DNA of 46,535 nucleotides from assembly GCF_016908655.1 (NCBI RefSeq), contig NZ_JAFBEI010000017.1, positions 1-46,535 of the forward strand, in the 5' to 3' direction. The translations under genes and the position numbers were made by a program. The DNA is from Streptococcus saliviloxodontae (GTDB lineage Bacteria; Bacillota; Bacilli; Lactobacillales; Streptococcaceae). Under the pieces are notes generated by a model. That model saw nothing but the letters and a program-made list of their open reading frames with translations. It was not told where the DNA came from and ran no database searches. Below, in pieces: positions 11,909 through 22,640 of the stretch (positions within the stretch are counted from its first letter, which is position 1; every line of letters starts with the position of its first letter).

Positions 11909-13037
11909 CTGTCAACCCCACTACTTCATCATATCCAACAACTTGAACGTCCTCTGCTCCATCAATAAGAACGTTTTCGCCAATTACAGCACCCTCTCCA
12001 ATAATAGCGCGATAAATCTTGGCTCCAGACTTAATCGTTACACCACTCATAATGAAGCTATCCTTAACTTCGGCTCCTTGCTCTACTTTGACATTTGTTG
12101 ATAAGATGGAATGGTCAATCTTACCAGCAACGTAGCAGCCATCAACAACAAGAGAATCGTTAACATCAGCTTCTTCAGTGATAAAATTAGGTGGCGTAAT
12201 CAGATTTTTAGAATAGATTTTCCATGAACGATCACGGCTATTAAGTGCATTATCAATAGCGATGTATTCCATGTTTGCCTCCCAAAGAGACTCAATCGTT
12301 CCAACATCTTTCCAATAACCTGCAAAGTTGTAGGTATAAACAGGCTCTCCTTGTTCAAGATAGGCTGGAATAACATGTTGCCCAAAGTCTGACATATCAA
12401 TATTATTTTTCTCAGCATCAACCAACATGTTACGTAATTTTTGCCAATTAAAGATGTAAATCCCCATAGAAGCTTTGGTTGATTTTGGATGTTCTGGCTT
12501 CTCTTCAAACTCTACGATACGATCATTTGAGTCAGTATTCATGATACCAAAACGACTGGCTTCTTTTAGAGGAACGTCAATGACCGCTACTGTCAAACTA
12601 GCCATATTATCCTTATGAGTTTGAAGCATATCATCATAGTCCATCTTATAGATATGGTCCCCAGATAAAATAAGAACATATTCAGGATTAATACTATCAA
12701 TATAATCGATGTTTTGATAGATAGCGTGGCTTGTCCCTAAAAACCAGCGGTTTCCTTCCGTTGCAGAATAAGGTTGTAAAATAGTCGCTCCGCTATTTAT
12801 CCCATCCAATCCCCATGAAGATCCGTTTCCGATATGGCTATTTAGAGCCAAAGGCTGATACTGTGTAATCACTCCGACATTTGTTATCCCTGAGTTTGCA
12901 CAATTTGACAATGCAAAATCAATGATACGATATCGTCCTCCAAATTGCACAGCTGGTTTCGCAATGCTTTGCGTTAGTTTTCCAAGACGTGTTCCTTGCC
13001 CTCCTGCAAGGATGAGTGCCAACATTTCATTTTTCAT
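11898..13037 (-). CDS. glgC: Glucose-1-phosphate adenylyltransferase
   Basis: This enzyme makes ADP-glucose from glucose 1-phosphate and ATP, the committed step of glycogen synthesis. The 379-residue protein has the pyrophosphorylase loop [13 protein letters not shown] near residue 11, the substrate motif [19 protein letters not shown], a GDHIY metal-binding segment, and a C-terminal beta-helix with [16 protein letters not shown] hexad repeats. The ATG has GGGGAGGAAA nine bases upstream, the strongest ribosome binding site in this operon. It lies 57 bases after the glgB stop. Confidence 0.98.
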   Translation of the reverse strand: MKNEMLALILAGGQGTRLGKLTQSIAKPAVQFGGRYRIIDFALSNCANSGITNVGVITQYQPLALNSHIGNGSSWGLDGINSGATILQPYSATEGNRWFLGTSHAIYQNIDYIDSINPEYVLILSGDHIYKMDYDDMLQTHKDNMASLTVAVIDVPLKEASRFGIMNTDSNDRIVEFEEKPEHPKSTKASMGIYIFNWQKLRNMLVDAEKNNIDMSDFGQHVIPAYLEQGEPVYTYNFAGYWKDVGTIESLWEANMEYIAIDNALNSRDRSWKIYSKNLITPPNFITEEADVNDSLVVDGCYVAGKIDHSILSTNVKVEQGAEVKDSFIMSGVTIKSGAKIYRAIIGEGAVIGENVLIDGAEDVQVVGYDEVVGLTDEE

Positions 13038-13094
13038 CTACAGTTTCCTCCCCAATAGATAACTGATTGTAAGTTAATCTTTTGATTTGCTTAC

Positions 13095-14978
13095 CTACGG
13101 CTTTTTCTTTTTAATACGACGCTTCACTTTCCAGATACTTGCTCCCATGGCTGGTAGGGTAAAGGTCAGGGTCTGCTCATAGTCTCGCCATTCACCCAAC
13201 TCTGTTTTCGTCTCTGGATTATTTTCCTTCCAAACACCTCCAAATTCTTCTCGCTCTGTATTTAATATTTCCTCATAGATCCCAAATACTGGAACCCCAA
13301 TCGTAAACGCCCTCCTTTCAACAGGTGTCATGTTAAAGACACAAAGCAAGATCTCACCTTTGTCCGATTTTCGAACGAAGGACAACACTGTCTGAGACTT
13401 GTTATCAGCATCAATGATCTCTAAACCATCAAAGGAATCGTCAATCTGCCAAAGCGCCTTATGTTCCTTATAGAAGCGATTAAGTTGGCTTGAAAAGTAC
13501 TGCATCTTGGCGTTCATACTATCGTTAAGATTGGACCACTCTAATTGTTCGCTGTACTTCCATTCTAAAAACTGACCAAACTCCGATCCCATAAAAAGTA
13601 ACTTCTTGCCGGGGTGGCAAATTTGATAGGTATAAAGATTTCTAAGACCTGCAAACTGATTGTAACGATCTCCCCACATCTTATGCATCATACTCTTTTT
13701 CCCATGAACCACCTCGTCGTGTGAAAAAGGAAGAATAAATTGCTCATTAAAGGCATACATGAAACTAAAGGTTACCAGATTGTAGTCATACTGGCGATAT
13801 ATAGGATCTTTTTCATAGAATCGTAAGATGTCATTCATCCAGCCCATATTCCACTTATAATCAAATCCCAACCCACCATCTGCAACTGATTGTGTAATCG
13901 GTGTGGCAGCAGTTGATTCCTCAGCAATCATCATCACATCTGAGTGATAAGACTTCACAATTTGATTTAATTTTTGTAAAAAATGATAGCCCTCTAGATT
14001 ACGATTACCGCCATCTTTATTTGGAACCCAAGGTCCATCATCATAATCCAAGTAGAGCATATTTGACACAGCATCTACACGTATACCATCCAGGTGGTAT
14101 TCCTCTATCCAGAATAAAGCACTGGAAATCAAGAAGGACTGAACTTGATTTTTCCCTAAATCAAAATTGAGGGCTCCCCATCGATAATTATGAGCACGAT
14201 CATGATCTTGGTATTCAAAGGTAGGCGTCCCATCAAAATAAGCTAGGGCATCATCATTTTGTGTGTAGTGTCCAGGGACCCAATCCACAATAACACCTAT
14301 ATTTTCCTTGTGACAGGCATCCACAAAAGCCTTTAAATCATCAGGTTGACCATAGGTATGCTCCAAGGCAAAGTAGCCCATCACTTGATAGCCCCAACTC
14401 ATATCCAAAGGATGAGCCATTAGAGGCATAAACTCAACATGAGTATAATTCATCTTGACCAAATAGGGAATAAGCTCTTCTTTTAGCTCTTTAAAGGTAT
14501 AAGGACTGCCATCTTCTTTTTGTTTCCAAGACGAACTGTGAACTTCATAAATATTAACAGGTCGTTTTTTAAACCCTAAACGCTTGCGACGTCCTAACCA
14601 TAGCTGATCACTCCACTGATAGTCTGAATGTGAAGTCACTACAGCTGCTGTCCCAGGACGTCTCTCAAAATAAATCGCTAAAGGATCAATCTTCTCAATA
14701 ACCTGACCACCACTTCTAGTAATCAAGTATTTATAAAGCTGACCCTCCTGAGCTAAGTCGGTATCGACCTCCCAGATACCAGCTTGATTTCGTTGCATTT
14801 CTACTGGATTAGCTCTCCAGTCCGTAAACTCTCCAATCAATTGAACCTTCTCTGCATGAGGGGCCCAAACCCTGAAACTGAACCCCTTCTCTCCATCCAA
14901 AGGGTGCACTCCCAAATAATGTTGAACACGGTAATTTTCTCCAGTACCAAAAGTGTACACTTGCTCTTCTAACGTCAT
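13095..14978 (-). CDS. glgB: 1,4-alpha-glucan branching enzyme
   Basis: This GH13 enzyme makes the alpha-1,6 branches of glycogen. A CBM48-like N-terminal domain (about residues 20-120) precedes the barrel. Catalytic residues are visible: the nucleophile Asp in [12 protein letters not shown], the acid Glu in MMIAEEST, and the stabilising Asp in [13 protein letters not shown] chose the ATG at 14978 ([10 protein letters not shown], 627 residues), preceded by AGGTGA; an in-frame TTG at 15011 would add 11 residues but has no ribosome binding site. The C-terminus ends in a basic run of Lys and Arg. It is the first gene of the glg operon. Confidence 0.95.
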   Translation of the reverse strand: MTLEEQVYTFGTGENYRVQHYLGVHPLDGEKGFSFRVWAPHAEKVQLIGEFTDWRANPVEMQRNQAGIWEVDTDLAQEGQLYKYLITRSGGQVIEKIDPLAIYFERRPGTAAVVTSHSDYQWSDQLWLGRRKRLGFKKRPVNIYEVHSSSWKQKEDGSPYTFKELKEELIPYLVKMNYTHVEFMPLMAHPLDMSWGYQVMGYFALEHTYGQPDDLKAFVDACHKENIGVIVDWVPGHYTQNDDALAYFDGTPTFEYQDHDRAHNYRWGALNFDLGKNQVQSFLISSALFWIEEYHLDGIRVDAVSNMLYLDYDDGPWVPNKDGGNRNLEGYHFLQKLNQIVKSYHSDVMMIAEESTAATPITQSVADGGLGFDYKWNMGWMNDILRFYEKDPIYRQYDYNLVTFSFMYAFNEQFILPFSHDEVVHGKKSMMHKMWGDRYNQFAGLRNLYTYQICHPGKKLLFMGSEFGQFLEWKYSEQLEWSNLNDSMNAKMQYFSSQLNRFYKEHKALWQIDDSFDGLEIIDADNKSQTVLSFVRKSDKGEILLCVFNMTPVERRAFTIGVPVFGIYEEILNTEREEFGGVWKENNPETKTELGEWRDYEQTLTFTLPAMGASIWKVKRRIKKKKP

Positions 14979-15041
14979 GTGATCACCTGCTTCTCCTAAA
15001 ACCGTTTCCAAAAATTGAATTTTCAGAAAAATAAATGTAAA

Positions 15042-15076
15042 TAAAAAAAGTAACCCAAACGTCTGTTTAGATTACT
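15042..15076 (-). terminator. Terminator-like hairpin between pulA and glgB
   Basis: On the minus strand AGTAA, internal loop, AAAC, loop AGAC, GTTT, internal loop and TTACT are followed by seven T residues. It lies about 90 bases past the pulA stop but also downstream of the predicted glg promoter, so it would fall in the glgB leader. It could be a leaky pulA terminator or an attenuator. The stem is interrupted and only moderately stable. Confidence 0.5.
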
Positions 15077-15108
15077 CGGTTGTCAATGAACTTAACATAA
15101 ACTTTTAA

Positions 15109-15122
15109 TGTAAGCGTTGTAT
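15109..15122 (-). promoter_or_regulatory. Probable cre (CcpA) site at the glg promoter
   Basis: The plus strand reads TGTAAGCGTTGTAT, matching the catabolite response element pattern TGWAANCGNTNWCA at all but one or two positions. It starts immediately after the predicted transcription start of the glg operon, a position where CcpA would block transcription. Glycogen genes are natural CcpA targets, but binding has not been shown by anything in the sequence beyond the match. Confidence 0.55.
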
Positions 15123-15129
15123 TTTCTTC

Positions 15130-15158
15130 ATTATATCACATTTTTCTTGTTAAGTCAT
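15130..15158 (-). promoter_or_regulatory. Extended -10 promoter of the glycogen operon
   Basis: On the minus strand the -10 box is a perfect TATAAT (15130-15135) preceded by TGA, giving the TGn extended form. ATGACT (15153-15158) lies 17 bases upstream as a 4-of-6 -35 box. The predicted start is near 15123, giving a leader of about 145 bases before glgB. The -35 box is only eight bases from the pulA stop codon. Confidence 0.65.
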
Positions 15159-15165
15159 TCGTTTT

Positions 15166-17361
15166 TCATAATTTTTCGATAGATTTTTCGATATTATTGA
15201 AAATAATATTCGTGTTTTTTTCATCTTGATAATTCAAAGAGACCAGCCCAGTGCCACTATCACATGAAGCTATCGTGATGGTGTCTTCTATAGCTGCATA
15301 GCTTTTGTTTGAAAATAAAGGATTGTGCTTTTTCATCTCAATCCATTCTGAAACTTGATTGAGCATATCGTTTTCATCAGAAACTCTAGTCCAATCAATG
15401 GCGTTAACAGCATCCGAGGCATTGTAACTATTCATTGCAGCAAGTAAGTCAGATTCAGTTACCTGATTTTCTGGTCCTGTGGCTACTATTTTTGTTCTCA
15501 TGAATTCTTGACCAATCTGCATGAAAGCCATTCCTTGCATCATCAGATTTAAGCCAGTTGCCAGTAAGACCCTTTTTCGATGACTGTCTGTATCATCCGC
15601 TGGATGCAGAATCTGCAACAGATCACTGAGGTTATAGTTATCATGCGCCTCGATATAATTGACGACTTGACTTGGTGCCAAGTAGGAAGAAAAAGAACGA
15701 CTTCCTAATAAGGATTGCCCAATTTCCCACTCTAATGGTGCCCCCGAAACAAAGCCTGCCTTAAGATGACCATAGACTTCTGCTCCCTTGACAGCATCAC
15801 GCGCATCATCATTGAAAAATCCGATTCGAGGGAGCTGGTTGGCATTTGCTTTGATAGCCTTTTGATGTCTAGCAAGACCAGTTCCCATATCCCAGCCTTC
15901 ACCATAAATGAGTAGCCTAGGGTCAAGTCTATCCAAGGCTTCTCGAATAGCTCTCATGGTTTCGACATCATGTAGCCCCATAAGGTCAAATCGAAAACCA
16001 TCAACCCCATACTCCTCGGCCCAATAGAGAACAGAATCAATCATATATTTTCGAAACATTTCTTTCTCGCTGGCTGTCTCATTGCCACACCCGGAACCAT
16101 CCTGAAAAGAACCATCTGTTTTCATACGGTAAAAATAGTTCGGTACAGTCAGTTGAAAAGGAGAGCTGTAAGACGAATAAGTGTGGTTATAGACAACATC
16201 CATAATAACACCTATACCAGCCTCATGATAAGCCTGAATCATTTCTTTCAACTCATGAATAGGAGCTAGGGGATTTTCTTGATCGTATGCAAACTGACGA
16301 TCTGGAACATTGTAATGCTCTGGATCATAACCCCAATTGTAGGTCAGATGACCAGAGTCATCATAAACTTTATGGTGTTCAAAGACGGGTTGCAACTGAA
16401 CATGAGTGTAGCCCATTTTTTTGATATGGTCAAATGCAGTACTATCCCCTTGAGCATTTTGACTCCCTGTCTGACAAGCACCCAGATAAGTCCCTCTATA
16501 AGCAGCTTCAATACCAGAGCTTTCTGATGTAGTCAAGTCTCGAAGATGCATTTCACAGATAACAGCCTGACAAGGATTATCCAATCGCCAATCAGCAAAT
16601 TCTGGGGTAACTTTTTTAAAGGTCTCTGGAACCAACTCTTGATCTGACACAATCAAACTTTTCTGACCATCTAGACTAAGAACTTTTGTGTAAGGATCAC
16701 AAGTATCTTGATAGAAATGCGATTCGTGGTAGATACGGTATTGATAGGCATAGCCTGACCAATCTCCTTCTAAACAGAACTGCCAAACACCCTTGGTATT
16801 CATTTCGTGATGATCAAGGTTAATCGAACTTCCTCTTTCCATTTGAAGGCATTCTATTTGATTCATTTCCTGATCAAATAACAGAAGGTCAACACGGTTA
16901 GCTAATGGGGACCATACCCTAAAGTCAGTAGCAGTTTCATGATAACGATAACCTAGCCAGCCCTGATAACCCCAATTGCGATCAAACTCAGATGCTCTAA
17001 CGGCCATATCAAAAGCGGTATCACGAGGTTTAGACAGATACGGACTAGTCAGGGCTGCTTGTTTAGCATAATAAACCTGATGATCCCCTTCAACTAGCCA
17101 AATATGATTGGGAGAGTCCCCAGAAAAGCGGCGTATCTGAAAGTCCACTGTTTGTTTGGACCAATCGTCAGCCTTAACCAAAAGATGAACCGAATCTAAA
17201 AAACGATCCGAAGGATAAGTAATCTCTCCAAAAACACCGAAATCATCTTCCCCTGTAAAAGAGGCATCCTCTCCCCAATAACCATCAATCCACTTCCACA
17301 TACTGATGTGACGATAGTCTCCTTGGGAGTTATGAAAATGTACTGTTAAATAATTTTCCAT
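15166..17361 (-). CDS. pulA: Type I pullulanase, intracellular (GH13 subfamily 14)
   Basis: This enzyme cuts alpha-1,6 branches in glycogen-derived limit dextrins or imported branched maltodextrins. The 731-residue protein has an N-terminal CBM41-like module (HFHNSQGDYRHISMWKW), a CBM48-like domain near residue 140, the type I signature YNWGYDPEHY, DVVYNHTY, nucleophile Asp in GFRFDLMGLHD, acid Glu in YGEGWDMG, and EAHDNYN. No signal peptide, membrane anchor or LPxTG motif is present, unlike surface pullulanases such as pneumococcal SpuA. The ATG follows the dgkB stop by five bases with no clear ribosome binding site, suggesting coupled translation. Confidence 0.95.
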   Translation of the reverse strand: MENYLTVHFHNSQGDYRHISMWKWIDGYWGEDASFTGEDDFGVFGEITYPSDRFLDSVHLLVKADDWSKQTVDFQIRRFSGDSPNHIWLVEGDHQVYYAKQAALTSPYLSKPRDTAFDMAVRASEFDRNWGYQGWLGYRYHETATDFRVWSPLANRVDLLLFDQEMNQIECLQMERGSSINLDHHEMNTKGVWQFCLEGDWSGYAYQYRIYHESHFYQDTCDPYTKVLSLDGQKSLIVSDQELVPETFKKVTPEFADWRLDNPCQAVICEMHLRDLTTSESSGIEAAYRGTYLGACQTGSQNAQGDSTAFDHIKKMGYTHVQLQPVFEHHKVYDDSGHLTYNWGYDPEHYNVPDRQFAYDQENPLAPIHELKEMIQAYHEAGIGVIMDVVYNHTYSSYSSPFQLTVPNYFYRMKTDGSFQDGSGCGNETASEKEMFRKYMIDSVLYWAEEYGVDGFRFDLMGLHDVETMRAIREALDRLDPRLLIYGEGWDMGTGLARHQKAIKANANQLPRIGFFNDDARDAVKGAEVYGHLKAGFVSGAPLEWEIGQSLLGSRSFSSYLAPSQVVNYIEAHDNYNLSDLLQILHPADDTDSHRKRVLLATGLNLMMQGMAFMQIGQEFMRTKIVATGPENQVTESDLLAAMNSYNASDAVNAIDWTRVSDENDMLNQVSEWIEMKKHNPLFSNKSYAAIEDTITIASCDSGTGLVSLNYQDEKNTNIIFNNIEKSIEKL

Positions 17362-17366
17362 CGTCT

Positions 17367-18386
17367 TTATACCATATCTGAGCCAGATAAGCCATCTACC
17401 TCATGAGAGAATTTCTGAGCGATTTCCTCTAGGGCAAGTTCATCAGCATCAACCAAGGCAGAATCTGCAATTTCATCCACATTAGCATAAAATTCAATAT
17501 GATTTTTTAAATTTTCCAATAAAATAGGAGCATCTCCACCATATTCACCATCTAGGTTAATCATCATGCGCTGGTCACTTAGAGGTTCAATCGTCATCTG
17601 ACTTGTCTTAATGTACTCGATATTTTTATCGTTCATATGCTTACCACCTTGAAGCACCATACGAATAAGAGCAACAATTTCAAATAGGTTTGAGGTTTTT
17701 ACTAACAAAAGAGTGAATAATCCATCGTCCAACTTGGCATCAGGGGCAATGGTTTCAAAACCGCCCACCGAATTTGTGATTGCTGCAAAAATCATAGACA
17801 CTTCACCTTCAAAAACACCATCATCGTGGGTGATTTTAACAGGGACCGTCTGAATACGTGGCAGCAACTCAACCCCTTTTGCAAGATAAGCCAAATAACC
17901 AAACATGGTTTTTAATTGGCTAGGGACGCTGTAGGTTAACTCTGTGAAGGAACCTGCAGCGGCGATGTTGATAAAGTATTTTTCCCCATAGGCACGGCCA
18001 ATATCTGATTTTATGGTCTGTTTTTTTCCAATAATCTTTGCAGCTTCAATAGGATTTCCTCTAGGAATTTTTAAGGCACGCGCAAAATCATTGGTTGTTC
18101 CTGTAGGAATAATCGCCATCTGAGGACGTTTTCTCAAAGGAGCAATCCCACTAACTACTTCATTAATGGTACCATCTCCACCTGCTGCGATGATTAAATC
18201 AAAGCCTGCTTCAGCCGCCCTTTTAGCTTCATTTCTGGCAGAGTGGGGTTGAGCTGTTGTTTGAAAAGCTGAGCTTTCAAATCCATAACTCTCTAAAATA
18301 TCAAGAACATCTGCAACGTTTTTTTTCATAATTTCCTGACCTGAGGTTGGATTATAAATCAAACGTGCTCTTTTTTGTCTTCCCAT
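17367..18386 (-). CDS. dgkB: Diacylglycerol kinase family lipid kinase
   Basis: This is a soluble lipid kinase of the DgkB/YegS family, which returns diacylglycerol released by lipoteichoic acid synthesis to phosphatidic acid. The 339-residue protein shows the nucleotide-binding GGDGTINEV motif near residue 73 and PTGTTNDFARAL near residue 97. The ATG is preceded by AGAAGGAA. It lies 48 bases after ligA and five before pulA. Other YegS-like kinases act on sphingolipids or ceramides; the streptococcal context favours diacylglycerol. Confidence 0.88.
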   Translation of the reverse strand: MGRQKRARLIYNPTSGQEIMKKNVADVLDILESYGFESSAFQTTAQPHSARNEAKRAAEAGFDLIIAAGGDGTINEVVSGIAPLRKRPQMAIIPTGTTNDFARALKIPRGNPIEAAKIIGKKQTIKSDIGRAYGEKYFINIAAAGSFTELTYSVPSQLKTMFGYLAYLAKGVELLPRIQTVPVKITHDDGVFEGEVSMIFAAITNSVGGFETIAPDAKLDDGLFTLLLVKTSNLFEIVALIRMVLQGGKHMNDKNIEYIKTSQMTIEPLSDQRMMINLDGEYGGDAPILLENLKNHIEFYANVDEIADSALVDADELALEEIAQKFSHEVDGLSGSDMV

Positions 18387-18434
18387 CTTATTTTTCCTTC
18401 TATTTTTTAACCAGGTATCTCGTTAGATTTAACA

Positions 18435-20426
<1,992 letters not shown>

Positions 20427-20430
<4 letters not shown>

Positions 20431-20450
20431 AAAACCTTCCAAAAAGAAGG
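20427..20450 (-). terminator. Terminator of queT
   Basis: A short CCTTC/GAAGG stem with a six-base loop is followed on the minus strand by TTTTTTGT. It starts 12 bases past the queT stop codon. The stem is only five pairs, so it may be partly read through into ligA. Confidence 0.6.
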
Positions 20451-20461
20451 CTTATCATAGA

Positions 20462-20971
20462 CTATATTGTAAAGTCAATACGCTCTGCGATTTTCTTAAT
20501 AAGTGCAGCACCCACAAGGAGAGAAGCTAGCTCTCCTACTGCTGTTGTGAACCAAGTCAAGAAAAAAGGCAACTGACTAATGATAGTCAATTCTGCTGCA
20601 ACTGTAAACATAGAAGCTGCAAAGAAAAATGAAAAGTAGACGTGCGCCTTATCCCAAAGTCCACCACAGATAGATTGACCCTTAAACTTGTCAAATAAGA
20701 AAACACCTAAAGTCACAAATACCAAGGTTGACCCTCCGCCAACAATGACATCGATCATACCAAAACTAAAGAAATTAGCAATCATACAGCCCAAAGTCAC
20801 ACCAATAATATACTTAAGATTGTAAAAAGCCAAGAAATTCATCATTTCCGCAAGGCGAAACTGGTAAGCACCGTAAGAAATAGCATTCAATGGTGGGGTA
20901 ACCGTCAACACAACATAGATAGCTGCAACAATAGCGATTTGAACCAAATCACGGATAGAATATTTTTGCAT
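20462..20971 (-). CDS. queT: Queuosine precursor transporter QueT
   Basis: This membrane protein of the QueT (COG4708) family is thought to be the substrate-binding S component of an ECF transporter for queuosine precursors. At 169 residues it has about five to six hydrophobic segments and the family-typical YGAYQFRLAEMMNFLAF region. I chose the ATG at 20971 (MQKYSIRDLVQ) because AAAGAGGAG lies just upstream; an in-frame start ten codons earlier would sit inside the riboswitch. The leader contains a preQ1-II riboswitch, which independently supports the function. It is a single-gene unit with its own promoter and terminator. Confidence 0.93.
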   Translation of the reverse strand: MQKYSIRDLVQIAIVAAIYVVLTVTPPLNAISYGAYQFRLAEMMNFLAFYNLKYIIGVTLGCMIANFFSFGMIDVIVGGGSTLVFVTLGVFLFDKFKGQSICGGLWDKAHVYFSFFFAASMFTVAAELTIISQLPFFLTWFTTAVGELASLLVGAALIKKIAERIDFTI

Positions 20972-20974
20972 ATA

Positions 20975-21051
20975 AAACTCCTCTTTAGCAAAATGCTTCA
21001 ATTATGCTCAGTACAAAGGGATTAAGTTACTGAGGGTTGCATTAAGCAACC
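20975..21051 (-). ncRNA. preQ1-II riboswitch (COG4708 RNA)
   Basis: Read on the minus strand, the queT leader has hairpin P1 (GGUUGC/GCAACC, 21046-21051 with 21035-21040), then P2 (CUCAGUA at 21028-21034 with UACUGAG at 21007-21013) whose loop contains ACUUAAUCCCUUUG, then the conserved GCAUAAUU, hairpin P4 (AGCA/UGCU at 20994-20997 with 20987-20990), and AAAGAGGAG, the ribosome binding site (20978-20986). This order and the CUUA, CUUU and GCAUA elements match the preQ1-II class known upstream of queT in Streptococcaceae. Loop bases UCCCUUU can pair with the ribosome binding site if one A is bulged, so ligand binding would shut off translation. Confidence 0.88.
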
Positions 21052-21056
21052 TTTCT

Positions 21057-21065
21057 ATCATATCA
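21057..21065 (-). promoter_or_regulatory. Extended -10 promoter of queT
   Basis: TATGAT (21057-21062) preceded by TGA on the minus strand. No good -35 box is seen. Transcription would start near 21050, so the RNA would begin with the GGUUGC strand of riboswitch stem P1. Confidence 0.6.
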
Positions 21066-21161
21066 TAAAATAAGGTACTTGAAAATAGCTATTAACTAAG
21101 TCAAGAATAGTCCTTCTCACCATATCTCGGATAAAACTGAGTACTTGCTTATAGTTATCAG

Positions 21162-21190
21162 TTGGTTCGCTTCACAAGGTGTGCTATAAT
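21162..21190 (+). promoter_or_regulatory. Extended -10 promoter of gtrA
   Basis: TATAAT (21185-21190) preceded by TGC, with TTGGTT (21162-21167) 17 bases upstream. The -10 box ends six bases before the gtrA ATG, so the transcript would begin at or very near the start codon. Confidence 0.7.
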
Positions 21191-21196
21191 CAGACT

Positions 21197-21673
21197 ATGA
21201 AAAAATTAAATTCAATTTGCAAACAATTTTTCACCTCTGAAGTGTTTAAATACCTTTTCTTTGGCGTCCTGACAACCTTAGTCTATATGGGGGTTCGTCT
21301 TATCATTTTCGAGCTTATTCCAGTTGGTTCAGTCTCTGTTGTCATTGCCAATATTATTGCGATTCTTTTCGCTTTTTTTACCAATGATAAGTTTGTCTTC
21401 AACCAGACTCCAAAGGGATGGTTTGGGCGATTGGTTAAATTTTCTATCGCTAGACTATCTACCTTATTGCTAGATTTGGTAATGGCATTTCTATTAGTTG
21501 ACCATTTCCCTGGAATTATCGGTCACTTTTTGACTAGCCTACCAGTCTCAAGCTATTCTACCGAGATTCTAGAAAAGGTAAATGGTATCGAAACGCTCAT
21601 CAGCCAAGTTTTGATCATGGCGTTCAACTACCTCATCAGTAAACTTTTTGTTTTTAAAGACAACAATAACTAA
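21197..21673 (+). CDS. GtrA family membrane protein
   Basis: This is a small GtrA-like protein with four predicted membrane helices (about residues 19-38, 45-65, 84-102 and 135-150 of 158). Family members are linked to flipping or transfer of lipid-linked sugars for cell-surface glycan modification; the substrate here is unknown. The conserved helix-1 FKYLFFGVLTTLVYMGVRL and NDKFVFN elements fit the family. I chose the ATG at 21197 because the GTG at 21179 lies upstream of the -10 box. No ribosome binding site is seen, so the mRNA is probably leaderless. It is the only complete plus-strand gene in the window, a single-gene unit ending in a shared terminator. Confidence 0.85.
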   Translation: MKKLNSICKQFFTSEVFKYLFFGVLTTLVYMGVRLIIFELIPVGSVSVVIANIIAILFAFFTNDKFVFNQTPKGWFGRLVKFSIARLSTLLLDLVMAFLLVDHFPGIIGHFLTSLPVSSYSTEILEKVNGIETLISQVLIMAFNYLISKLFVFKDNNN

Positions 21674-21714
21674 AAAATCTGAAAGGGATAGGGATATCTC
21701 TTTCAGATTTTTTT
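21672..21714. terminator. Bidirectional terminator between gtrA and yihY
   Basis: AAAAAATCTGAAAG (21672-21685) and CTTTCAGATTTTTT (21700-21713) form a long stem with A and T tracts on both sides. It overlaps the stop codons of both converging genes and would end transcription in each direction. Confidence 0.9.
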
Positions 21715-22639
21715 ACTCTTCTTCATCGTTTGAAAGGTGATGAATGATTGTCATAACATCGCCCTTACGTCCTTCCAATTCACCTTGTCGTAACTCTTGA
21801 ATAGTGGCATTAAGAATAGCCCCATAAATCAGGATGTTTGCCAAAAAAATGAACCAAATCATGATGATAAAAAACATGACTGCTCCAAAAGTCTTGACAT
21901 CGACCAAGCGTCCAAAGGTTCTAATAACATACGAGGAAATCAAACTATTAAAGAAGAACCAGACAAACGACGTCAATAGCGTCCCTGGAATAATATAGCG
22001 TATTTTCTTGATTTTTACATTCGGTAAAATAAAATACAACATTGCAATACTAGTAAAAATCACTAAACTAGTCAAAGGTTGGCTAAGATTTAAAATAATA
22101 TTGGCTAACTTATCACTCAAATGATAATAGGTCATCAAAATCTGCAAGATCGCTTTAAGGAACGTTGATGCCATTACCGCAAAAGTCAAGAGAAAGAGAA
22201 TGAGAACACTGGTCACAACTCCAATCAGATGACTAATCACAAAATCACGGTGTTCTGACACCCCATAGGCTTTATTGATTGCCTTTTGAAGCGATGATAG
22301 ACTCTTAGACATCGTCCACAGAGCCGTAAGTGTCGCAATCCCAAGTAAGCTACTTGATGGCCTTGAAAAAATATTAATCGCAAGACCTGACAAGGTCTGA
22401 TACAACTGAGCAGGTAGGTACTCCTTCATTACCTTTAACATGTCTGTAATGTCAAGATTGAGATAGGGAAATAAGTTGGTTGCAATCACTAAAAGTGGAA
22501 AAATGGTCAGCAAGAGGTAATAGGCTACTGCAACAGCTGATATGTCCATCTCTGCACTGCGATAATGAGCTAAAAAGACCTGTAGTGGATGCCACTCAAG
22601 CCTTTCCCAAAGCTTATCAAAAAGCCGTTTTCGGTTCAT
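21713..22639 (-). CDS. YihY/virulence factor BrkB family membrane protein
   Basis: This is a polytopic protein of the YihY (UPF0761) family with about six membrane helices; its molecular role is not established. At 308 residues it has the conserved AVAYYLLLTIFPLLV segment in helix 1 and TLTALWTMSKSLSSLQKAINKAYGV after helix 2. The tail is hydrophilic and acidic (HHLSNDEEE). I chose the ATG at 22639, one base after the map stop codon (TAAATG), rather than an in-frame GTG at 22660 inside map; neither has a strong ribosome binding site, so coupling to map is likely. It is the last gene of the acetyltransferase-spxR-map unit. Confidence 0.88.
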   Translation of the reverse strand: MNRKRLFDKLWERLEWHPLQVFLAHYRSAEMDISAVAVAYYLLLTIFPLLVIATNLFPYLNLDITDMLKVMKEYLPAQLYQTLSGLAINIFSRPSSSLLGIATLTALWTMSKSLSSLQKAINKAYGVSEHRDFVISHLIGVVTSVLILFLLTFAVMASTFLKAILQILMTYYHLSDKLANIILNLSQPLTSLVIFTSIAMLYFILPNVKIKKIRYIIPGTLLTSFVWFFFNSLISSYVIRTFGRLVDVKTFGAVMFFIIMIWFIFLANILIYGAILNATIQELRQGELEGRKGDVMTIIHHLSNDEEE

Positions 22640-22640
22640 T

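Noticed and set aside
15009..15011. TTG start for glgB 11 codons upstream
   Set aside because: No ribosome binding site precedes it, whereas AGGTGA precedes the ATG at 14978 and the shorter form matches the usual GlgB N-terminus.
21179..21181. GTG start for gtrA
   Set aside because: It lies upstream of the -10 box and so would not be on the transcript.
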